A DNA stretch of 64,000 nucleotides. Origin: Ditylenchus dipsaci. Lineage: Eukaryota; Nematoda; Chromadorea; Rhabditida; Anguinidae. This document shows positions 56,878 to 64,000 of the stretch, one piece after another. The notes under the pieces were generated by a model, which did not search any database, was not told where the DNA came from, and saw nothing but the letters and a program-made list of their open reading frames with translations. Position numbers and translations under genes: made by a program. How positions within the stretch are numbered: the first letter of the stretch is position 1; each line of letters starts with the position of its first letter. The stretch is taken from the NCBI GenBank assembly GCA_004194705.1, contig SADC01001302.1, positions 558,001-622,000 of the forward strand. The letters run 5' to 3'.

Positions 56878-57789
56878 CCATCGCGAAAAGCTCAGGAAAC
56901 AAACCTTTTATTATTGTAACAGCGTTCGGTGCCTGTTGCGGGTCAAGACTTAGGGTTTCCAGATTTTCAAAAAAAATAGAATTGAAAATATAAATGAATT
57001 GATAAATACTTTGAAAATTTCAGAAACATTGTACTAATTAATACAGCTATGCGATATTCCCATATTACTCTACTTGTTGTATTTTCCTGCCTAATAAAAA
57101 AGTAAGTATTTTCGACGCTACTGTCATATACCCCCTTTTTTGCTTTCTAAGCATTAAATTTGTTGCTATTACTGTTGACTCAAGTCACGTGCTTGTGTCT
57201 CAAGAAAGTTATGTGGTAGCATAAAAACAGGGCCGGCGCCGACAATTTCCAAAAAATGGACGCCAGCGTCGGAAAGAGCGCCGAGCGCTAAAAACATCGC
57301 CTAGCGCTACCGTTAGTGCTGATCTCAGCGGCATTGGCGACGTGCGACTATGAATATGATTAGTTTTTTTTTGAAAACATATTAACTAAATCAACAATAC
57401 GCTAACAATTAAAACATACTTTGCATTCAAATGGTCTTGTATGGTCTTGGTATGGTATGGTCTTGCTGGACTTTCCAGTGGACGTTATAGTTCATAAAAA
57501 TTCTGTTGCGTGTAGATCGAACCTTTCCAGTAAAATTTTTTCAATATTGATCGAAAAAACTTTGTTATTGTTTAAAAAATTTCTTGTACAGCGATAGCTG
57601 AGAACCTTGCTCGTTTTGTAATTTTGTGTGTTTCTCACTTCAAAGTATGTATAAGATGACACAAAAAATTACAGCAATTTTAAAATTTGTTTGAAGTGGC
57701 GTCTTTTTTAGTTTTTAATTATCTCATAATTTTTAATATCAGGCAAATCTTGCCGCGACAAATTTTCTAACTTAGGTTTTGTTGCTCTG
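56878..57789. other. AT-rich spacer with a GC-rich patch
   Basis: 57225-57350 is unusually GC-rich (GGGCCGGCGCCGACAATTTC, GCGCCGAGCGCTAAAAACAT) with several GCGCTA words. No inverted partner found. Otherwise nothing recognised. Confidence 0.4.
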
Positions 57790-57978
57790 TTCATCCTCTC
57801 AGAGCTTTTTTAAAATATTTTATTATAGTCATCATTTGGCTACAAACACTTGTCATGTCATGTTGAGGTGTTGGAAAATTTTCATCGCTTTAAAGGTGCA
57901 TGCCCACGCGTTCAAAATTGTTGCTGGCCAATTCGAAAATTTTTCCTAATCATTAGATTTCTGCAACGATTTTTTACT

Positions 57979-58232
57979 TACCGTATTTTCTTTATTAAAC
58001 GGGCCGGCCCGTTTATTTTTCAAGCCCTCAAAAATCGGAAAATTTTCAGGTTAATTTCAAGATTTTTGGTGCTCAACCAAAATCTAAAAAGTGGAATCAG
58101 TAGAGCTCGTGGGAGTTAAGAAAACGCAAAAAACAGTTTTGCAAAATGTTCACTGTGGGCTCAGATATAAGTCCTCAAAGTCGAGGGGGCCCGTTTATTA
58201 AAGAGGGCCCGTTTAATAGAGAAAATACGGTA
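57979..58232. repeat. MITE T copy 4 inside a family-B MITE
   Basis: Ends TACCGTATTTTCTTTATTAA (first T at the junction) and TAATAGAGAAAATACGGTA, with GGGCCGGCCCGTTTATTTTT and GGGCCCGTTTATTAAAG inside. The flanking B halves read TTCTGCAACGATTTTTTACT and GTTTCTAACAAAACC and rejoin as the normal B core, giving insertion polarity. Confidence 0.75.
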
Positions 58233-58327
58233 GTTTCTAACAAAACCATAGTAAATTAAATTCTAGGCTTTGTTTTGTTAGAAAGCAAGTTGAAAAATCC
58301 GTACAGAAGTTCCATGATAAGGAAATT

Positions 58328-58917
58328 TTGGCCCTATACTATTTGAGGTCTCATATTTTGCCTTGGTCCCCTGTTGTTTTTCTCGTATATTTTTCTCTTC
58401 CATTGCTGCATTGTACCCTTCTTATTTTTATGTTTTTTTTCATCTTAATCTATTTATTGTTGTTTCTATTTATTATTGGCATTCTGATAATAAAAATTGT
58501 TTGGAATGCAGGAGGACAAATAAGTTTTAAAAAACAACAGGGGGATCGAAGATAAAAAAATAATATAAAAATAATAATGGTAAAATGCAGCAATGGAAGA
58601 GAAAAATAGGCGCTAGTATAGAATACCCCCCCCTTAATTTTTTTTATAAAAGTCGCTGTAACTACACTTTCAAGTAACGAGTTTAGGCTTAGCCCTTAAG
58701 CTCGGGGGGGGGGGGGGGTAGGCCAGCTTACGGAAGTTGTGATCAATAAATGTCTTACGCACTTTTTCCGGGGTCTGGAACATATATTTGGGTACTTTTT
58801 ACATAAGTTTAAAAAGGAAAATTTTTCGGGGGTATTCTACACTAGAGTCGAAAAATATATGAGAAAACAACAGGGGGACCAAGGCAAAATATGGGACCTC
58901 AAATAGTATAGGGCCGA
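58328..58917. repeat. Palindrome X1
   Basis: Ends GGCCCTATACTATTTGAGGT / inverse, then ATTTTGCCTTGGTCCCC / GGGGGACCAAGGCAAAATAT. The centre has a poly-G run near 58705 and an extra inner AAACAACAGGGGGATC. Non-coding. Confidence 0.7.
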
Positions 58918-59025
58918 AATTTTTTGTGAATTGACGGGCACAATTATGAACGCATGGGTATCCTCTTCAAGAGATAAAAAGTTTAGTTGGGTATTAAACG
59001 TTGCGAATACACCTTAGCCCTTTGT

Positions 59026-59303
59026 GGCCCTATTCCTCAATCCGGCCCATTTTTCGCCTTGGTCCCCCTGTTGTTTTTTCAAAAATTTACGCTGTCTTTT
59101 TCTTCAGTCGTCGTTGTTTTGGTTTTTCTTTTTTGTTTTTTTTCTGAAGGTTTCACTGCAAAATTAATTAAATTATGCTCAATTGAATTTAAATTTATGC
59201 TTAATTGTTATTAAACTGTTTTTGTTGACATAAAATTTTGAAAAAAAACAACAGGGGGACAAAGGCGAAAAATGGGCCGGATTGAGGAATAGAACCCCCT
59301 TTG
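59026..59303. repeat. Palindrome X3
   Basis: GGCCCTATTCCTCAATCCGG / CCGGATTGAGGAATAGAACC and CGCCTTGGTCCCCCTGTTGT / ACAACAGGGGGACAAAGGCG. Shares the ACAACAGGGGGACCAAGGC block with X1, F and others. Confidence 0.7.
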
Positions 59304-59931
59304 TTTCAGCACAGTTTACGAGCTAGAAAGCCTATTTTACAGAATGGTTTTTGAAAATCTGAGCGTTGAAGATTATTCTGTAAAATTGGTTTCGTAGCGC
59401 TGGAACTATGCTACAACAAAGTGATCAGATGTTTTCGTAAGTTTCATAATCAGTTAAATTTTGATCGCTTAAAGTGATGAAAATGCTTGTAAACATCTCA
59501 AAATGACATGACAGCTGTTTTAGTCAAACGATGACTATTCTAAAATATTCCAAATACACTTTATATACTATACGAAAAAAGATAAACATATCTGCAAAAC
59601 CTAAATTATAAAATTTCGTTGTATCCTTTTTTTATTATAAATAATAAGCTCAAAAATCCGTTCCAAAGTTTCGGGACGCCCATTGAAACTGTTCTGTTGC
59701 ATGCAATAATTTTGCTGGCTGAAATTATATTTAAATTGTTGGCTGAACTTAAAAAAACCGGTTTTCACCTGTGCGCCGAAGTCATGGACAAATTTTTCTG
59801 ATCAATGCTGCAGTTTTTTGTGTCACCCAGTAGATGGCGTTTTTCAGCCAAAATTAGGTACAACTTTAACTAAGAAATCATTGTGAAAAGTTAGGATTGT
59901 CTAAAATCAATTTTTTTAAAGAATATTAGTC

Positions 59932-60203
59932 ATGGATGTTCGCGCGATTTGTTACGGAGATTATTTCAAGGTAAAGGTTGATAACAACGCTACGCTTGCT
60001 GAATTGAAAGAGGCGTTTGATAAGTTTTTGTGTGGAAGGCAAAGAGATATCATTAAAACTTGGAGGTAAAATAGTTAAATGTTTATTGTGATATTGTAAT
60101 TTAATGTTTAGGAGAAACTTTGATGGACGACAATTCGCTCCTAACTGATATTGGAATTACTCAGCAGTATTTTCGTGGTAATGGAGACCCTGTACATGTG
60201 TAA
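59932..60203 (+). CDS. Small ubiquitin-like domain protein
   Basis: Two exons: 59932-60065 (MDVRAICYGDYFKVKVDNNA, TLAELKEAFDKF) and 60112-60203 (GETLMDDNSLLTDIGITQQY, FRGNGDPVHV, stop), with a 46-bp intron. Read together the middle is DIIKLGGETLMDDNSLLTDI, the ubiquitin-fold pattern (a hydrophobic strand, helix, I.L.GE.L.DD..L...GI). Joining in this frame requires removing one A from the A4 run at 60055-60058. The product is about 72 residues, with no C-terminal di-glycine, so it may not be conjugated. AATAAA follows at 60233-60238. No close family is recognised. Confidence 0.6.
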
Positions 60204-60232
60204 TCTTAATTACCAATTACCCTATGTAATCT

Positions 60233-60238
60233 AATAAA
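60233..60238 (+). promoter_or_regulatory. Polyadenylation signal of the ubiquitin-like gene
   Basis: AATAAA 30 bp after the stop codon, supporting the small gene as complete. Confidence 0.6.
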
Positions 60239-60458
60239 CAATATTTTAAGATCCATCGTTGGTCTGGACTCTTCTTCGGATCTAGAGTCTTCGCCGGATT
60301 CCTCAAGCAGGTAAGTTTGTTAGCGCGATCCCTCTGAAAGGAATTTGCAAGACGCCATACGACTTGATACAAATTATGACTTGATACATCAACTTGATAC
60401 ACTATCGACTTGATACATCAACTTGATACATTTTACAGAAAATGGCCCTCCGCTTAGC

Positions 60459-60642
60459 CCTCCGCTTCGACGGCACAGGGGTCTTGGTGGCTTTGGGTTG
60501 AAATGCGCACACCCACATACCTTAGGCACAAACCACTCGAAAGTGAATGATCTTATGAAAAAGCATCTTTTCTAGACTTCATTTATGCGGTAGGCCCCAG
60601 TATTAAAAACTATGATCAAATGACATCTTTTTGATGGCGTCT
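60459..60642 (-). repeat. Hairpin element C, copy 6 (reverse, truncated)
   Basis: Read on the minus strand: the GATGTCATTTGATCATAGTTTT-like leader, CGCATAAATGAAGTCTAG and TTTGTGCCTAAGGTATGTGG, ending in the GC-rich tip; the second half of the long hairpin is missing. Confidence 0.6.
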
Positions 60643-60875
60643 AGGTTCTCTTTCATATGTGTTTACCTTGGTTCACCGAGAAAAATATGAGGCAAAATTG
60701 TGTCCGTGTCCGTTCTTTCACAATTCTAAGACTAACAGAATTCCAGATTAATTACAAAGCCAAACAAAGGAAATTTTATTCATGAACGACCTTTACCAAC
60801 ATGACATCCAAACAAACATAACATGCAAACGACCAAATTGACGATCTACTAAGCCTAAGCAGGACAATAAATATT

Positions 60876-63030
60876 TCATTCAGCATCGAAGACGACATTC
60901 AGGTGAGCTTCCTCCTCCGGAATTTCTTGAGCAAGTCCTCTTAATTCAGCAACTTGCACGGCCGCTTCGTGAGCATCTTCTTCATCATCGTTGTCTTCTA
61001 GCATAACCTCCCTTAAAACATAGACATAAGGGCATGATAATTGTGCTAAAAGACTATTCGATACCTGAATTCTACCGAGTCGATACCCATCAGGCGACCG
61101 ATCCTTGACAAATAACGGTCGATCTTCCTTGCATAGCGTTCACCCCGCAAAACGCCATCGTCGGTTGACAAAAACTCTAGCATTCTCTCCTTAATCAACA
61201 AACAGATGATCAATGAATTTTTCAGAGAAACCGACCTTCGCTTGCAAAGTTGCTGCCATTATTTCCATGTAGTCAGTTCTCTGTCTTCTCGGCGGCTGAC
61301 GTACCTCGAATACGTCATAGGCATCCATCTCTTCTGTATGAGTCAACTTGAATGGATGAAGTTTGAATGGAATAATTCTTTAAAGATCTCTACCTGTCTG
61401 AATCCAAATGCCCAGTGTCCCAATTTTGCATTCATCGAAAAGTGGAGGCACTGTTTACCATGGTAGCTCTCTGCGTGATTCGTGGTTCTCTGTCCAGTAT
61501 ACCCGAAAAGGCAAAAGATCTCACCATGCGACAGCCAGGTGCTCCTTAGAGGTTAGCCACGAGTTATCAACAAATATTTATCATGGAAAATGACTTACTC
61601 GAAATAGACCAACAAATCCTCGAGCTTTTCGGCCAAAACTTCATCATATGTCCCATTGCGGATTTTCACTCTAAGCATTTTCAGACATGGCAGCCATTCG
61701 ACAATTGGAGTTATTTGCAGAGCCCCTAGCATCCTGAGAGCCTCTGCAGACATCCATTGGTTTCGTACTCTCGCGACAGCCCTAGCGATCCATACCTAAA
61801 TACAAAAAATATCAAACAGATACTAAAATTGATATTGTAACTACCTTGCGATAAAGAGCTTTTTTAACGTAAAAAGAGCAAAGTTTCACGGAAACTCCTG
61901 GGAAAACCTCGGCTAATGTTGAATAAAATGCTATTTTTGCATCGAAGTTGGCAAAAGAAATCGAGTTGACCACATTAATCTCGAGCAAAGCCTCCCGAAC
62001 TGGAACTAGATCAATGCAATCAGGAATCAATAATCAAAATGAACAATAACCAACCCTTTTCCCACATCCGTTTGTACAGATCAGCATTCTTCCGCTTCAT
62101 CAGCACGGTCACCACAGGAGTTGCATGGAGTTGACGAATCAAACCGAAGATCCTGTTATTTGCATCACACCCTTTGGAGCATACTTGAACGTGCCATCGC
62201 TGATGATGTGGTTGCAGCTGTGGAGAAGACGAAGTTGCCTTGGAGAAGAAAAGATTAGCATGTCATTGTCTGATTTTTTTATAATTTATTTAGATCAAAG
62301 TTTAAAGATTATGATCACACCACCGTAGAGAACGAGATCTTCGCCAAAATGCATATTACTTGCTTCTGCTCCTCGCAGCGTAAGACGCATCGCACGATTC
62401 TCTTATGTCATGAATTCTTCAAAAGTTGTGATTCTTGGACAATTCTTGCGCTTTGCACGATAAAGAGCGCCATCTGTTGCGACCTTATTCCCCACAGCGG
62501 CATGTCGAATGATAATGAAATCTAAACATTGTCCAACAGCTATGTAATTATCTTGTAATAAGAACCTTGATCAGGAAGTCCTCCAAATCCCTACACAATT
62601 CGATTCTCACCTCGCTTGAGTCCCAGTTTCTTGTGTTCCCGCTGCCAACTCTGCTTGGATGCTTCGACGGACGTTGGTTCCAGCCACCGTAAAGAATCGT
62701 ATCAATTCGAAGATGATAAAAAAAACTAACAAATCTTACCTCATTGACATTTTTGGGCACGCAGATATGCTCATATTGGTCTAGATTGCCGATCCAGGCC
62801 ATCACAGTGAGGTTGAGCTTGAGAGAAAAGACTGTTGTTTGAAGCCTGTCATCTTTTTGTTTTGCTGATATGCACCCAGAACATCTGAAGTAGGCTTGCT
62901 CAATTCCTTCCTTGATAGTTGTTCTGCCGGTCTTGGTCCAGATGTATCATCCCCGCCGGTCTTCAGTGTATATTATTGGCGATGTCTTTGCTCCGATTCG
63001 CTGAGAGTGCACGAGTTGTAGGTTAGCCAT
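60876..63030 (-). pseudogene. Multi-exon Mutator-like transposase of foldback R
   Basis: Exons run 62740-63030 (MANLQLVHSQRIGAKTSP, a FLYWCH-type start; YFRCSGC), 62324-62521 (ATDGALYRAKRKNCPRITTF), 62055-62269 (FSSPRQLRLLHSCNHIISDG then TFKYAPKG: the DGTF catalytic motif; later ATPVVTVLMKRKNADLYKRM), 61845-62005 (AEVFPGVSVKLCSFYVKKAL then YRK), 61599-61795, 61394-61544 (ESTWLSHGEIFCLFG, RTTNHAESYHGK), 61236-61328, 61065-61199 (ERMLEFLSTDDGVLRGERYA) and 60876-61011 (acidic tail ending NVVFDAE). This order is that of NOF/MULE transposases. Defects: TGA at 62947-62949, one TAA in the second listed exon, a one-base loss near 62157, and NFD where DFE is usual. Part of the region 62548-62740 is unresolved. 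Splice sites are all intact, so decay is recent or partly sequencing error. Confidence 0.85.
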
Positions 63031-63151
63031 CCAATAAACTAAAAATGTTAAAAAAATAATGCGATGCATTAATGAGAACACTAAGTTGACAAATACTGAA
63101 TAGTGTGTAATTTTCAAGCCCCTTTCTGTAAAATGTATCAAGTTGATGTAT

Positions 63152-63716
63152 TAGGCATATTTAACTTAGCTTGATTATTCTGGATAACTCACCATTTGGG
63201 TCCAAACACTTGTCTGGTCATTTTGAGAAGGTTACCCGCGTTTTCATCACTTAACTGGTCAAATGTTTTATTGAATTTTCAGCGTCACGACAAAATTTTA
63301 TCACCATGTTGTAGCGCAGCTCAAGAGCTACAAAATCCACTTTACAGAATAATTTTTGGAAATCTGAGTGTTGAGATATGACCTTTTGGAAAAAATCATT
63401 TTCTTGAAAAAATGACGAAAACGCAAGTTTTTGCCAATTTTTCTGATTTTGGTCATTTTTTCAAGAAATTGATTTTTTCCAAAAGGCCATATCTCAACAC
63501 TTAGATCTTTAAAAATCATTCTGTAATATGGGTTTTGTAGCTCCTGAGCTGCGCTACAACATGATGATGAAGTTTTCTAGTGACGCTTAAATTCAATAAA
63601 ACATTTGACCAGTTAATGTGATGAAAACGCGGGTAACCTTCTCAAAATGACCAGACAAGTGTTTGGACCCAAATGGTGAGTTATCCAGAATAATCAAGCT
63701 AAGTTAAATATGCCAT
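63152..63716. repeat. Family-E palindrome copy 2, inserted in the right arm of foldback R
   Basis: Arms GCATATTTAACTTAGCTTGA / inverse and CCAAACACTTGTCTGGTCAT / inverse, axis near 63430. A further stretch to about 63826 (GAGATTCAGGGCTACAAAAC) corresponds to the outer arm seen only on this side. Confidence 0.75.
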
Positions 63717-63905
63717 TTGAAAGAAGAGATTCAGGGCTACAAAACCTATTGTCTGGATTTTGTTATAAGAGAAATTTTCGTTTTGCAAAAAAAGTCTTTC
63801 GTATGGTTTAAAACTTATGCACCAACCTAATATCAAGTCGATTTATCAAGTCGATAGTGTATCAAGTCGACAGTGTATCAAGTCAATGTATAAAGTTGAT
63901 TATTG

Positions 63906-64000
63906 TGTAATTGATTATTGTGTATCCCAACACAAGAATTCTTTTCTTCTTTGGATGGGTTATATACGGAATCAAGAAGTATACTACAATTAGAAACTTT
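63906..64000. other. Flank of foldback R
   Basis: AT-rich, nothing recognised before the window ends. Confidence 0.4.

Larger units (their letters stand above)
57790..59560. mobile_element. Family-E palindrome split by nested insertions
   Basis: The left arm (57800-57887: ATTTGGCTACAAACACTTGT, TTTTCATCGCTTTAAAGG) and right arm (59320-59560: TCTGAGCGTTGAAGATTATT, ACAGCTGTTTTAGTCAAACG) belong to family E. Between them sit a family-B MITE (57887-58323, itself split by MITE T copy 4), palindrome X1 (58328-58917) and palindrome X3 (59026-59303). Confidence 0.6.
60361..63905. mobile_element. MULE-type foldback R with nested insertions
   Basis: Left arm 60361-60440: repeats of ACTTGATACATCAACTTGAT. 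The right arm is split: its inner part is 63126-63150 (CTGTAAAATGTATCAAGTTG) and its outer part 63830-63905 (TCAAGTCGATAGTGTATCAA). Between the two halves lies family-E palindrome copy 2. A reversed hairpin C (60459-60642) sits just inside the left arm. The interior encodes a multi-exon MULE transposase on the minus strand. The outer boundaries are uncertain and no TSD was fixed. Confidence 0.8.

Overview
The window is eukaryotic and most likely from a nematode (inference). It is AT-rich, has many spliced genes with GT-AG introns and TTTTCAG/TTTTAG acceptors, and has no prokaryotic operon structure. The nematode assignment rests mainly on a split gene at 53.7-54.2 kb that resembles the end of a nematode chemoreceptor. 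The other recognisable genes are ordinary metazoan ones: an ASK1/NSY-1-type MAP3K (minus strand, about 6.7-17.8 kb, perhaps to 18.1 kb), a RanBP3-like protein (plus, 26.9-28.3 kb), the last two exons of an Sm D2-like gene (plus, 30.4-30.6 kb), mitochondrial glycine dehydrogenase GLDC (plus, 33.4-45.3 kb) and a 72-residue ubiquitin-like protein (plus, 59.9-60.2 kb).

Most of the remaining sequence is transposon. The dominant theme is the long palindrome. More than twenty foldback (FB) elements and MITEs can be outlined, many with arms made of short tandem repeats, and several are nested two to four deep. Two of them, at 50.4-51.9 kb and 60.4-63.9 kb, enclose recognisable Mutator-like (MULE) transposase genes, and two smaller ones keep what looks like the N-terminal domain of such a transposase. 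Direct repeats of 8-10 bp flank several foldbacks. This matches the known FB-NOF arrangement of Drosophila, in which tandem-repeat foldbacks are mobilised by a MULE transposase. Other families look pogo- or mariner-like (TA-flanked) or carry TTTAAAGG ends.

Layout: 0-4.5 kb palindromes; 4.5-6.6 kb no recognisable gene; 6.7-17.8 kb ASK1 with elements in its introns; 18-26.5 kb transposon-rich with nested foldbacks; 26.9-28.3 kb RanBP3; 28.7-33.2 kb repeats with the Sm D2 3' end; 33.4-45.3 kb GLDC, stretched by intronic insertions; 45.3-52 kb foldbacks, one with poly-G minisatellite arms; 52-57.8 kb a chemoreceptor fragment, a few unidentified exons and MITEs; 57.8-59.6 kb a nested insertion cluster; 59.9-60.2 kb the ubiquitin-like gene; 60.4-63.9 kb the best-preserved MULE foldback.

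The conserved exons of ASK1, GLDC and RanBP3 repeatedly need a single-base correction, usually in a short homopolymer (CCC read as CC, GGG as GG). I read this as residual long-read assembly error rather than three dead genes. All boundaries were set by eye; exon limits follow splice sites and reading frames, and repeat limits are approximate unless a target-site duplication is named.
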